Assembly (NCBI RefSeq): GCF_027172205.1
Contig: NC_070606.1
Span: 96,234,534-96,298,533, forward strand
Reading direction: 5' to 3'
DNA from: Podarcis raffonei
Lineage: Eukaryota; Chordata; Lepidosauria; Squamata; Lacertidae
Length of the DNA stretch: 64,000 nt
The stretch's first letter is position 1, and each line of letters opens with the position of its first letter. The position numbers and the translations under genes are program-made. The notes below the pieces were generated by a model that saw only the letters and a list, made by a program, of their open reading frames with translations, did not search any database and was not told where the DNA came from. Positions 46,958-57,939 of the stretch are shown piece after piece.

Positions 46958-47339
46958 TTGAAGGGCTACCTCATCCCAATTAAAGATAAAGAGCCAAAAG
47001 AAAGGAGAGCTGAGGTCCTGAAATTACTCATCAGATACATCTATCTAGACTAAGTAGGCATCCTGGCCACCTGGTCATAGTCTTCTCCCAATGTGTTGAG
47101 ATGAGTGGTGTTTCAATTATAGACATTATTTATTGATTTGCATTTGCATATCCATTATTATATGCAGATTTTATGCAAATTGGTGTCCTTCTTTCCCTTT
47201 CTTTTTTTGGCAATGCATACTGTTGTGTTCCGTTTGCATGACGCCCGACTCTCTTCTAATTCCTGGGTTCATGGATCCAGCAAGGCATAAATTTTAACTC
47301 TTGTGGATTCCATGGTTGTACTAGTCAGGCAAGTTTCTT

Positions 47340-47462
47340 TGACCCTTAATCTCAAGGTCATGTTTTCATGCCCCATGTTGGGCAAAAGATTCCTGCATTG
47401 CAGGGGGTTGGACTAGATGACACTTGTGCCCCTTCCAACGCTACAGCTTTAAGATTCTATGG
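47340..47462 (+). mobile_element. tRNA-Lys SINE, 5'-truncated
   Basis: Starts in the anticodon arm (cttaatctcaaggtca), then the B-box-like region and CR1-type tail cctgcattgcagggggttgg. Confidence 0.65.
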
Positions 47463-47555
47463 TGGCCACAGTTGCCACCTAAGTACCATCGTTCATATAG
47501 CAGAAGAACTTGCTCTGGACTTCCAGTTGGCTGTGCGATTAATGGCGGATGAGAG

Positions 47556-47913
47556 TGTTAGGATATTTCCATTCCACCTTAAAAGGGAGCAGGATGTTTG
47601 TGTCACAGCCTGCGTATTTTCCTGTCTCACAGGATGTTTATGTTGTCTGTTCCTTTCGTTTTCTGCTGTTTGCCTGAGCAGTTGGAGCAGACGGTCATGT
47701 CTTCTTTTGTTCTGACCTACGCTGAATAAACTGTAAATATGCTGTCCTGCTGTGCAACTTTTGCTGTGTGAATTCTGCTGATAGAGTGTGCACAAGCCTG
47801 AGGCTTCGTGTCGCCAAATTGCTGATACTGCGTGACTACGGGAGGTCGATGGATCGTCCGGCGCCGAGCTTGGGGGCTCAGATGGACTTTATCTCCCTGG
47901 CAGTATCCCAACA
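47556..47913 (+). repeat. 5' LTR of the copia element
   Basis: 358 bp with an AATAAA signal (gctgaataaactg) near the middle. Confidence 0.93.
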
Positions 47914-47914
47914 A

Positions 47915-47931
47915 CAGGTTATGGGCCCAGA
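47915..47931 (+). promoter_or_regulatory. Copia primer-binding site (initiator tRNA-Met, internal)
   Basis: caggttatgggcccag matches the complement of the initiator tRNA-Met anticodon stem-loop (ctgggcccataacc). Known copia elements prime from a cleaved half-tRNA there. Confidence 0.75.
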
Positions 47932-48150
47932 TTCACGGCACTTGCAGGAGAGTAAGACAGCGACGACAGACTGCTGAGGTATGTGCTGGAAAAGCGAAAG
48001 CAGAGGCTTTTCTGAATGCCGGCAACAGCTTTTGATGTCCGGCAAGTCTAATTGGCCTGGGAGCCGAGCCAGAGGCATCGTGATTTATGGGCTGCCGAGA
48101 TAATACGTCTTTGAAGGCATAAAGGCTCACGGCTCACGTAAAAAGCTGGA

Positions 48151-50218
48151 ATGGATTTTTTCCAAGCTTCTGAGGCCACTGAGTGCCCGAAGTTAAATCG
48201 GCACAATTATCAGACCTGGGCAAAATGGTGTGAGAGTTTGCTGCATCAGTTTGGAGTCTGGCATACTGTGTCTGAAGCCACTCCAGTTCCTCGGACAGAG
48301 AAATGGGAGGGCCAGAATTCGAAGGCCATTGACGTAATAGTCTTATCCGTCTCTCTGGAGGAAATAAAGACGCTTGCTGGAAATCTCACAGCACGTGACA
48401 TGTGGGATGCTTTGAAAAAGGCCCACCTGCCAATCACCCCAGCCCAGGGTCTGAATGCATCGGAGGTCCTGGCTGTTTCCCAGAATGCGAGTGAATGCAG
48501 GGATGCTGAGGGCACTGATTGCAAGCTGCAGGGGGAGCAGACTTCCACGTCATCCCAGGCAGCATTCCAGCCTCCAGGGGGAGCCAAGGAGTCGGCAGCT
48601 GAGAGCTCAGTTTCTCGTGAGAACCAAGGTCAGAGCCTTTGCAGAGGCCGGAAGGCCAGATGTAAACAAAGGAAAAAGCCTGCAGATGGCCCGAAGCAGA
48701 AGGGGAGTGGAACGCCAGGGAAAAACAAGGCTATGTTTGCTGGCACAGCTCCACCAAAGGCTAAAGGCACGTCTGATGGCCAGGAGCAGGGGGGCAAGCT
48801 GCAAAAGCCCACGCTGGTGGAAAACAAGGTTATGTTTGCCAGCACACCTGCTCTAAAAGCTAAGGCCAGGGGTGTTATTGACTCTGGGGCCAGTCGCCAT
48901 CTTGCCAAGGACCGCCATCTGTTTGTCTCCTTCACACCTCAAAATGGAGAGATCCACCTGGCTGATGGAAGGACTTTGCAAATTGCAGGAGTTGGGACTG
49001 TGAAACTTGCAAGTCTGCATACTACCATCAGAGATGTACTTTTTGTTCCAGGAGCTGCGGACAATTTGATTAGTGTCCCACAGCTGACTGGGCGTGGTTT
49101 TGAGGTTTCCTTCAAGAGGACTGTCTGTGTCATCAGAAAAGGCAAAGAGGACATGTGGCATGCAAAGTTGATGGATGGTTTGTTCTGTCTAACTTATGAT
49201 GACAATGCTGTTATATCTGATGTTGATTCTTGTTGTGTTGCACAAACTAACAAGGTTCTTCATGCAGGATGTATTCATGATGCACATAGAAGATTTGCTC
49301 ACTTGTCTTGGCAAGCGCTAGCCAAGATGCCTGGGTTGGTTGAAGGTTTGAACATCAAACCCTGTAAATTTCACATGAAATGTGTATCTTGTGCAGAGAA
49401 CAAGGTGAAGGTTGCTCCAAAAGGCAAGGAGTCTAGCAGGCAGGCTTCCAAACCCTACCAGCTAGTGCATGCAGACCTGGTTGGGCCTCTTGCGCCCTCT
49501 TTGGGAGGAGCAAGGTACTTCATGGTTCTAATTGATTCTTTTTCCAGGTACATTCATGTGTTTATGCTCGAGCAGAAATCGCAAGCGTTTCCTAGGTTCA
49601 AGGCATTCTGTACTTGGTTGGAGAATGCTCACGGTAAACGTATCGGCTGTCTGTTTACTGATCGAGGCGGGGAATTCACTTCTCAGCAGTTTGAATCTTT
49701 CCTGACTGAGAAGGGAATCCAGCATGACTTGTCAACGCCTAGATCGCCATGGATGAATGGGCTTGCGCTTGCGGAGCGAGCAAATCAAACGTTGCTGCAA
49801 GGGATAAAAACCTTGTTGCATGATGCCAACCTCCCTGAGAAGTTCTGGGGGGAGGCTTTGGCGAATTTTGTTTATTCTTTTAACAGGAGACTGTCATCAC
49901 CTATTGGTTGCACTCCCTACGAGAAGATGTTTGGTAACAAACCAAATGTCAAGCACTTGAGAATCTTTGGTTCTGACATGTGGGTACACACCCCACAAAG
50001 CAACAAGCTTGGGAAGCGTGGGGCACATGGTTTGTTCATGGGGTACGAAAAAGGTGCATACAGGGTATGGATGACTAACTCTAAATCCATAAAGTTCACA
50101 AGGAGTGTTGAGTACAATCCTAAGTGGGGGGGAAATGTGGGAATTTTCCAGAGTTACCCAGAGGAGGATGAAGGTGATGTGAAGAAAGCAGATCATGCTG
50201 AGAAAGCTGAGGAAACTG

Positions 50219-50250
<32 letters not shown>

Positions 50251-51924
50251 CAGAGTTCGGATTCCAGTTCAGTGGGCGGCGCTGCTGCTGGTGTCAGTGA
50301 CAGTGATGACACAGCAGACTACAAGAGCGCAAAGGCCTCAGTCAGACCATCTGGTGAGTCTGACAATGAACTGGAAGAACCACTGTTCACCATTGGTCAT
50401 TTTTCTCCTAAGAAGGAGGAGATGAGTCCAGAAGACTTGCGTCTGGTTCGCAGGTCTGAAAAGGCGACCAAAGGCAAACCTCCGAAGAGATTTGCTGATG
50501 AGTTTGCTAAGACGGCAACTGCTGTTCTTAGTAGCTCAGAGAAGGTGTGGGAACCTTCAAGCTTCAAAGAGGTTCAGGAGTTAACCTCTAAAGATGCTGA
50601 GCCTTGGCTTAATGCCATGAAGGCTGAAGTTGATTCCTTGAACAGGAACCAAACTTGGGAGCTGGTACCGGTAGTCCCAGGGATGAGACTGGTTGGCAGC
50701 AAATGGGTCTTCAAGGCCAAGACAGACCAGAATGGCAAGGTTGTCAGACACAAAGCCAGATTGGTTGCCAGAGGTTTTTCACAGGTACCAGGACAGGATT
50801 ACCACGAGACCTACTCACCCACGGTCAAATATGAGAGCATTCGGCTGATGCTCAAGATCGCTGCGGAGGAGAAACTGCATGTTTCCCATCATGACATTAA
50901 TACAGCTTTTTTGTACGGGATTTTGAATGAGCAGCTGTACATGCTTCCACCTGACGGGATGCAGATACAGAAGGGAATGGTCTGTAAACTGCGGAAATCC
51001 TTATATGGTCTCAAGCAGAGTGCCAGGTGTTGGAACACAAAACTCACTGAAACGTTGCTTTCTCTAGGTTTTCACCAGGGCAAAGCCGATCCGTGTGTGT
51101 TTGTCAAGGAGGAGGGGCAAAACAAACTGTATTGTTTATGTTTTGTTGATGATCTTCTGATGTTTTGGAAGAATCAGGCTTTCTACCAAAGCACCCTAGC
51201 TCAGCTGAAGGAGCACTTTGACATGAAGGATCTTGGTGAGGTATCCAACTATCTTTCTCTGCAGGTGGAGAGAGACCAAGCAGGTAATTTTCTGGTACAC
51301 CAAACACAGAAAATTACTGATGTATTAACCAGGTTGAATTTGGTTGATGCAAACCCAGCAGACACACCGATGGTGACAGGTTACCAGGTAGATAGTACTG
51401 CTGAAGCGTTTTCTGACACTACGCTGTACAGATGCATTCTAGGCAAGTTGAATTTCATTGCTAGATGTTCAAGACCTGACATTGCTGTAAGCACTAACCT
51501 GCTGAGCAGACATGCTAACAATCCTACTGTTCAGGATTGGAAAGCTCTGAAGCGCATAGCCCGGTATTTGAAAGGGACTATGCACTACAGGCTGAGGTTC
51601 ACCAGTCAGAAGACTGGAGGTCTTGAAATCTTTGCAGATGCAAGTTTTGGAAGTGACACCACGGATGGTACAAGCACTTCTGGAGTATGCTACATGTACA
51701 ACCACTGCCTGTTTGACTGGTTGTGCAAAAAGCAGACGACAGTTAGCCTAAGTTCCTGTGAAGCAGAACTCAATGCTCTGTCATTTTCACTCATGGATTG
51801 TGAATGGTTGATGCAACTGTTTAAGGACATTGGGGTTTCTGTGAAATATCCTATACAAGTGTATCAAGACAATAGATCTTGTTTGGCTTTGCTGAACTCG
51901 GAGAGTTGCAAGCAAAGGACCAAG
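48151..51924 (+). CDS. Copia gag-pol polyprotein region (fossil, up to the BovB insertion)
   Basis: Opens MDFFQASEATECPKLNRHNY. Order is the Ty1/copia order: gag (about residues 1-230, no clear CCHC knuckle seen), aspartic protease (VIDSGASRHLAKD, near 245), integrase zinc-binding region (HRRFAHLSWQALAKM ... CVSC) and core (HADLVGPLAPS near 440; FTDRGGEF near 502), reverse transcriptase (ELVPVVPGMRLVGSKWVFK; FVDDLLMF near 1000) and RNase H (IFADASFGSD; SSCEAELNALS). Integrase lying before reverse transcriptase separates it from gypsy. A run of Asp codons (GAT)n at about 50220-50250 lies between integrase and reverse transcriptase. One frame is open throughout this span. Confidence 0.93.
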
Positions 51925-52630
51925 TTGTTGTTGTTGTTGTTGTTGTTTAGTCGTTTAGTCGTGTCCGACTCTTCGTGACCCCATGGACCAGAGCACGCCA
52001 GGCACCTCTGTCCTCCACTACCTCCCGCAGTTTGGTCAAACTCATGCTGGTAACCTCGAAAACACTATCCAACCATCTCATCCTCTGTCGCCCCCTTCTC
52101 CTTGTGCCCTCCATCTTTCCCAGCATCAGTGTCTTCTCCAGGGAGTCTTCTCTTCTCATGAGGTGGCCAAAGTACTGGAGCCTCAGCTTCACGATCTGTC
52201 CTTCCAGTGAGCACTCAGGGCTGATTTCATTAAGAATGGATGCGTTTGATCTTCTTGCAGTCCATGGGACTCTCAAGAGTCTTCTCCAGCACCATAATTC
52301 AAAAGCATCAATTCTTCGGCGATCAGCCTTCTTTATGGTCCAGCTCTCACTTCCATACATCACTACTGGGAAAACCATGGCTTTAACTATACGGACCTTT
52401 GTTGGCAAGGTGACGTCTCTACTTCTCAAGATGCTGTCTAGGCCTGTCATTGCCCTTCTCCCAAGAAGCAGGCGTCTTTTAATTTCGTGGCTGCTGTCAC
52501 CATCTGCAGTGATCATGGAGCCCAAGAAAGTAAAATCTCTCACTGCCTCCATTTCTTCCCCTTCTATTTGCCAGGAGGTGATGGGACCAGTGGCCATGAT
52601 CTTCGTTTTTCTGATGTTGAAGGACCAAGT
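51915..52630 (-). mobile_element. BovB (RTE) LINE 3' fragment inside the copia element
   Basis: 51926-52619 on the minus strand encodes the BovB C-terminal region without a stop: ITSWQIEGEEMEAVRDFTFL, KAMVFPVVMYGSESWTIKKA, RRIDAFELWCWRRLLRVPWT, LQYFGHLMRREDSLEKTL and the ending WRALVHGVTKSRTRLND. The 3' tail is (aac)n. Perfect 11-bp duplications aaggaccaagt (51915-51925 and 52620-52630) flank it. It is 5'-truncated: the endonuclease and reverse transcriptase catalytic parts are absent. Confidence 0.95.
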
Positions 52631-52825
52631 ACTTGCAGATTAAGCTACATCGTGCAAGAGAGTGTATTCAGAAAGGACTCTTTCAGGTGTCCTACATGCC
52701 AGGAAATGAAATTCCTGCTGATCGGTTGTCTAAGGTTGTTAACAGAGAACAACTTAAGGTTTACGTACAAAGGTTGCAATTGGGTTGAACCACAGGTACT
52801 ACAGGTTACACGGAAAGGGGGAGGA

Positions 52826-53183
52826 TGTTAGGATATTTCCGTTCCACCTTAAAAGGGAGCAGGATGTTTGTGTCACAGCCTGCGTATTTTCCTGTCTCAC
52901 AGGATGTTTATGTTGTCTGTTCCTTTCGTTTTCTGCTGTTTGCCTGAGCAGTTGGAGCAGACGGTCATGTCTTCTTTTGTTCTGACCTACGCTGAATAAA
53001 CTGTAAATATGCTGTCCTGCTGTGCAACTTTTGCTGTGTGAATTCTGCTGATAGAGTGTACACAAGCCTGAGGCTTCGTGTCGCCAAATTGCTGATACTG
53101 CGTGACTACGGGAGGTCGATGGATCGTCCGGCGCCAAGCTTGGGGGCTCAGATGGACTTTATCTCCCTGGCAGTATCCCAACA
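52826..53183 (+). repeat. 3' LTR of the copia element
   Basis: 358 bp, about 99.2% identical to the 5' LTR, following a polypurine tract. Confidence 0.93.
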
Positions 53184-53188
53184 GAGAG

Positions 53189-53640
53189 CTCTTTCATCTG
53201 AAAGAGCCCTTGTGCTTTGAAGATTGGGGTGAACACGAGAGCGTCGCGGAGCCCCGAAAAAACCTCAGATCGAGCATTCTGAGGACCTGGTGTTCCCGCG
53301 GGTATCCCTTGCGACTCCCCTGCTCCCCAGTAAGCTCTAATAAGAGCCCTGAGAGCGTGCGGGGTTGGAGACGCAGGTACTGTGGAATCTACTCGCTTTC
53401 TTCATTGTGCGAAGCTCCGAAGTCCGGCAATTGTGAGCAACCAATTTCTCTGACCAAATCATAAAAGATTGGACAATTGTGAGTAAAAAAGGCTTTAAAT
53501 TTGGACTGGAAGGGATTTAAATTACAGAAGTCGATCCCTGAAGTAAAAGTGAAAATAGCAAGAATCTGGAAGTATACGTAGGTTCCTCACCCCCACCTCC
53601 ACTTTTTGTATAATTGTTTAGATAATTTATACCCCGCCTT
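53189..53640. other. GC-rich unclassified sequence, possibly an L1 5' region
   Basis: The copia target lies in text running from gcgattaatggcggatgaga into ctctttcatctgaaagagcc and a GC-rich, arginine-codon-rich stretch. It resembles LINE 5' UTR sequence but has no ORF motif to prove it. Confidence 0.3.
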
Positions 53641-53696
53641 CTGTCAGCAGATCTCAGAGCAGGCTATAACAACAACAAAACACCACAATCAAACTG

Positions 53697-53853
53697 AGGG
53701 ATAGCTCAGTTGGTAGAGCATGAGACTCTTAATCTCAGAGTCGTGGTTTCAAACCCCACATTGGGCAAAAGTTTCCTGCATTGCAGGGGGTTGGACTAGA
53801 TGTCACTCATGTTCCCTTCAAACTCTAATGTTCACTGATTCTGTGATTCTATG
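53697..53853 (+). mobile_element. tRNA-Lys SINE with CR1-type tail
   Basis: Head gagggatagctcagttggta, anticodon arm tgagactcttaatctca (CTT), B-box-like gtttcaaacccc, tail cattgcagggggttggacta, end gattctgtgattctatga. Confidence 0.8.
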
Positions 53854-53984
53854 ATCATTTAATTATCTCCTTTTGATTCTAAGATTGATACTTCCAATGC
53901 GTGCTTAACCATCCGTCGCCTGCTACTGTTTGGCATGCCCTCTTCTCAGCTCTGCCTCTTCTTTTTCTCTTTCAGCTGGTAGGT

Positions 53985-54442
53985 TGTTTGTTTGTTTGTT
54001 TGTTTGTTTGTTTGTTTAGAACAGAAGTGGGAATAAAGTAAACTGGGATCACGTGGTAGATCTTTGAGGGATACACACTAAAACAGCAAGACTTTCTGAT
54101 CCCCTGCTGCTTCAAAGCAAGAAGAGCAAAATGACTTTTCCCACCCGACGGTACAATCCTAAGGAAAAATCTGATGGGGATGAGCAGTTAGGATCCAGTA
54201 GATCTCCATCTGAGCTGAGAGGTTTCTGGCTCAGCAGGACTATGCCAGCTTAAATCCCGCATCCTGGTTGAGCTGCAGATACGTCAGCCTAAGTCCTTCA
54301 TCCAGGTTTAGCTGGGGCTCAGTTGGCTGAGCAGATCTTAAGCCGGTGTCAATCCTGGAAAGGGGGCATTCTGGGGGAGTGCCAAAAGTGGAAACAGAAC
54401 AGGTGGGGCAGGGAAACTTAGGCTGGATCCAACTTCTTCTTC

Positions 54443-54484
<42 letters not shown>

Positions 54485-54485
54485 G
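53985..54485. other. Intergenic DNA with (TTTG)n and (ATT)n tracts
   Basis: (tttg)n at about 53984-54017 and (att)n at about 54443-54484. Nothing else recognised. Confidence 0.6.
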
Positions 54486-54699
54486 GTGGGCCCTGTAAAC
54501 ATACACATCAAGTGTCAGAATCCAGAGGAAGGAGTTGCATTCTCTGAAAGCTGCATAATGAAGGTGCCAGGTACACCTCTTTGGGGGGGGGGGAGTTCAC
54601 AGCTTTGGGGCTGCCATAGAGAATGCCCTCTCCCCAGCCACCAACCACCAAGCCTCTGAGGGCCTCCTCTGCTGATCTCAGCAGCTGAGAGGGTCTGTA

Positions 54700-55140
54700 G
54701 GGGAGGTGGTGGCAGACAGAAGTCCAGAATCAGAGGCAGAAGCTGAAGCAGGTAAGTGAGAGGAGAGAAGCCCAGAGGCAGAGATGTGTCCAGCTGGTGA
54801 AGAGCCACAAATGTCCCCCTGCTGGTCCCTTCCCCCTCTGGTCTCCCAGAACCAGAAGAGGCATGAAAAGAGTGGAGAATAGGTTGGCGGCGTGCAGGCA
54901 GACACAGTCTCTGATTGCTTGGGGAAAGCCCTGGAGAGGAAGGGATTTAGGCAGCTGTGGGAAGGCAGGAACTTTCAGTCTTGGCAACTGACATTTAAGG
55001 AGTAAGACCGCCAGGAAGGAGCTGCTGTGGTTGTTAGGCCTGACACTCCACCAACTCTGAGGAGATCGTGTTTTTACTCATGAAGAGTTAACTCCAGCTT
55101 TGAACTGTGTGATTACGGACCGGCACGCTCCTGTGACAAC
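54700..55140 (+). repeat. LTR-like repeat, second copy
   Basis: Shares several blocks with 27020-27588 in the same order (agaggcagaagctgaagcag, agagccaca, gattgcttggggaaagccc, gaagagttaactcca). More diverged; ends uncertain. LINE-like minus-strand text (ataatgaaggtgccaggtac) lies just left, at 54545-54650. Confidence 0.4.
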
Positions 55141-55396
55141 CCTGTAGGATTTACACCCACACTGTAAGTCCAATTAAACACAAACCAATTTCAGTGTTGG
55201 ATTAGGGCATCACCATATAGGCAGTCCACTGGGGCAAGTGGGGCACTGGTCAGCCAACCTCAGTTTGCCCTCAAGCGCCACCACCTGCCCATCTTATGTA
55301 GAACCTGTCCACTGCTTGTTGGCTCCTTACTCCGTGGTCTCACTACAGTTGCCTTTGTGGGCAAAACAACAGGACCAGAGCAATCTGGCTCAACCT

Positions 55397-55398
55397 AT

Positions 55399-55433
<35 letters not shown>

Positions 55434-55434
55434 T
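55397..55434. repeat. (TTTA)n microsatellite with LINE-tail text
   Basis: Perfect tetranucleotide run followed by tattccacctttcttctc, a LINE or SINE tail remnant. Confidence 0.85.
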
Positions 55435-55893
55435 ACCTTTATATTCCACCTTTCTTCTCAAGGCGGTGTACCTGGTTCTCCCTTTCTCTATTTTATTAGT
55501 TCCCAATGGGCACCAGCAACCACTGCATACAGGGCATTTTCCTGCCCTGTTCACCCACATACCAAGTGAGGGCAAGAAAAGGCCCAGCCAGATGATGTCC
55601 CATGTTGACACTGCATTACCTGTTACTGGAAAGAGTTGAGACAAGGACAGGAAGGAGCAGTAATGCAGTGTTTGCTGCAGTGGCCTGATTCCACCCTCGG
55701 ACACACTCCCACAGCTCCCTGAAGCTCCCTGAAGGAGCCATCATCTCATTGAGGACCACCACAAAGCGAGTGGCACATTAATCAACACATGAAAAACTCA
55801 CTGTGCTGTCCTGGTCTTTCAGGGTGAGTTCCCCACCCACCTCCCCAGCTATGCTGTCATTGGTTCGGCTGCTATTATCGTTTAGAAAAATAC

Positions 55894-56061
55894 CTTCATC
55901 AAAGTATCCTGACGAATATTCCAGCCAACTCTCCACAGGCTTCCGATGAGAGGGAATGGAAGAGGTCCTGGGGAGAGCCATCGGTGTTTCCAAAAGAGCT
56001 TTACAAACTGCACAGTCAGACAACAGATGACCACAGCAACCAGAACTTCACTTGGCCCCAT
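55894..56061 (-). pseudogene. CYP2 pseudogene exon 1
   Basis: 56 codons from ATG at 56061 to a GT donor after 55894. The N-terminus MGPSEVLVAVVICCLTVQF is a normal hydrophobic ER anchor, followed by basic residues and LSPGPLPFPLIGSLW, the proline-rich hinge. The exon is intact. It could belong to another partial gene, but same strand, order and length favour the locus described above. Confidence 0.82.
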
Positions 56062-56157
56062 GTTTACCTGACCGTTCTCTCTGAATTAGATGAATGACTT
56101 TGTTCTGGGCTGACTTCCTGGTTCCTCTTAAAAGACTCGGTGCTCCCAGCCCATCCT

Positions 56158-56165
56158 CTTTTATA
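56158..56165 (-). promoter_or_regulatory. TATA box upstream of CYP2 exon 1
   Basis: Minus strand reads gggtataaaagagg, about 100 bp upstream of the ATG at 56061. It implies a start site near 56130 and a short 5' UTR. Intact in sequence although the gene is broken. Confidence 0.65.
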
Positions 56166-56379
56166 CCCTTCCATCACATCATACAGAGAGATGCTGCCCA
56201 GAGATACGCTATAATTAAGCAGGGAAGAATTATGCGGTCATTTCAGGCACATTTATAGCCTAGGAATGTGGCTGTCCTCTTTTGGCACGTGAGGTGTGAA
56301 CATTCAAGATGCTCAGATAAAGCAAGGAAGGTCTTAATTGCCATCAGACCCTGCACACCCACACAGTTTAAAAGGCCAC

Positions 56380-57130
56380 TGAACATTTAATTGGCCAAAC
56401 ATCTGGGACAAGAGGAAAGTTTTCGCCTGATGCCTAAAGATATGTAATGAAGGTGCCAGGAGAGCCTCCCTGGGGAGAACATTCTGCAAATGGGGCCACC
56501 ACAGAAAAGGCCCGCTCCCCTGTTGCCACCCTCTGGACCATACCCTCCAACATGTTGAGGCTGAAAACCATACCTTCTTGTGTTCCCACACAAGTAATGT
56601 GACCTGTGTGAGTTAACAGAGCCCCAAAACAAACTTTTTTTTTTACTCTGGCTCTTGCGCATTTTGACCCAAAACTTGTGTTTTTTGGGGGGCACAGCTC
56701 CTAAAAATGGGATGCCTCAATTTAATCAGGGCAGTTGAAGGGTATGTTGGACCTCTTGTGGGGTAGGCACATGAAGAAGGGCCTCAAATTGTGATTGCAA
56801 GGTCTGGGTTTGTTCATATGGGGGGAGGCAGTCCTTGAGGTATTGTGCTCCTGAGCCCTGACCTAAGCTGGAGTGGAGGCAGCGGGAGAGAACCAAAGCC
56901 ATGGCTTTGGATATTCTCACAGAGATCAGGTTGGTCTATCTCTGCTTCAAGGCAAAACACCTTCCCCTCCCACTTCTTTCTCTGCTGCACTTTGATAACA
57001 TCACCTCCAGCCAGAAGAGCGGGGCAACTACATCGTGCTTCACAGATGGCTTTTGCCTTCCAGAAGAGCCCATCCATGGAGAAATATCTCCTTAGCAAAA
57101 TAAGGGTGGCTGACCTTTGCCAGACCTAGG
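56380..57130 (-). mobile_element. LINE 3' region (L2/CR1-like), decayed
   Basis: The minus strand holds acctcaaggactgcctcccc, agaggtcc and ggcaccttcattacatatct, in the order of the LINE 3' end at 39.3 and 40.2 kb. The text between 56560 and 56700 is diverged or inserted. Confidence 0.5.
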
Positions 57131-57480
57131 AGAAGGAGAAGGAGAAGGAGAAGGAGAAGGAGAAGTTTATTATTTATACCCCGCCCATTTGGCTGGGCTT
57201 CCCCAGCCACTCCTGGCAGCTCCCAACTGAATATTAAAAACAGAATAAAACTTTAAAAACTTCCCTAAACTTCAGATGTCTTCTAAAAGTCAGATAGTTC
57301 TTTATTTCCTTGACATCTGATGGGAGGGCATTCTACAGGGTGGGCGCCACCACCGAGAGGCCCTCTGCCAAGTTCCCTGTAACCTTACTTCTCGCAGGGA
57401 GGGAACTGCCAGAAGGCGCTCAGAGCTGGACCTCGGTGGGCTGAGGCCGTTTAGGGCTTTATAGGTCAGCACCAACACTT
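57130..57480 (-). mobile_element. L2-like LINE 3' fragment with (GGAGAA)n tail
   Basis: Minus-strand copy of the L2-like end (FKALNGL-type region, [13 protein letters not shown]) with 3' UTR. It adjoins a ggagaa hexamer run at 57127-57164. Confidence 0.72.
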
Positions 57481-57659
57481 TGAACAGTCCCTGTTCATTC
57501 TGCTTGTTCCATCACTCTTCTGCTGACCAAAACTCAATCTTACCATCAAGAATTACATGGCTGTAGGGGATCCCTCAGAAGACATCCAGGCTACCCACCC
57601 CCACCCACCCCCAAAAAATGTATTCTTTAGATTTAATATATTTAACAGTGTGTAACAGT

Positions 57660-57874
57660 CTTCTTTCCTAGGTATAGGCGAGGAAGTTGACCTTTTTGTG
57701 ACATACTGGTGCAAGCTGAGCACACATTGGACTAATCTGCATAACTTGGTCATCCACCAGTTTTTGCATTTCCTTAATGTTCTGCAGCTCAGAAAATGCA
57801 TCCAAGTACATTGAGATATGCATATTTTGAGTGACAATGTTGAAATATTCCAGAAGCCACGTTAGGCTAGCCAA
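57660..57874 (-). other. Unrecognised short open frame
   Basis: 68 codons from ATG at 57874: LTWLLEYFNIVTQNMHISMY, then AFSELQNIKEMQKLVDDQ. I do not recognise it. The flanking text at 57880-57930 (ttctggagaacacataagct) looks like a repeat end, so it may be part of a decayed transposon or retrocopy. Confidence 0.25.
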
Positions 57875-57939
57875 AATGTCACAAAATAGTGTGTAAGCTT
57901 ATGTGTTCTCCAGAACTCCTCATCAGGCGAGATGGTATG

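Larger units (their letters stand above)
47551..53188 (+). mobile_element. Ty1/copia element, nearly whole fossil, carrying a BovB insertion
   Basis: 358-bp LTRs at 47556-47913 and 52826-53183 with TG...CA ends and a 5-bp target duplication gagag (47551-47555 and 53184-53188). Three bases into the interior, ggttatgggcccag complements the anticodon stem-loop of initiator tRNA-Met, the internal primer site known from Drosophila copia. Gag-pol occupies 48151 onward. A purine tract (ggaaagggggagga) precedes the 3' LTR. The LTRs differ at three positions by eye (~99.2% identical), so insertion is recent. It looks whole except for a BovB LINE fragment (51926-52619) near the 3' end of pol. Confidence 0.94.
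32961..56061 (-). pseudogene. CYP2 pseudogene: exons 1, 6, 7, 8 and a split exon 9
   Basis: A second family 2 P450 locus upstream of, and parallel to, the intact gene. Recognised exons: 1 (55894-56061), 6 (43958-44099), 7 (42898-43085), 8 (40764-40905), and exon 9 in two parts (39063-39128 and 32961-33070). The lengths 168, 142, 188 and 142 bp equal those of the intact gene, splice sites are GT/AG, and each preserved exon is open. I found no exons 2-5 in the 11.8 kb between exons 1 and 6. A CR1, itself carrying a gypsy element, separates ELFVLFTSL from AFTFRLPEEV in exon 9. Read straight on, the frame meets a stop soon after the CR1 junction, removing about the last 40 residues. The haem loop reads [11 protein letters not shown], with Lys in place of the usual Glu after CxG. 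Confidence 0.85.

Noticed and set aside
51975-52643. 222-codon plus-strand frame
   Set aside because: Antisense shadow of the BovB coding sequence, which has a clear family match on the minus strand.
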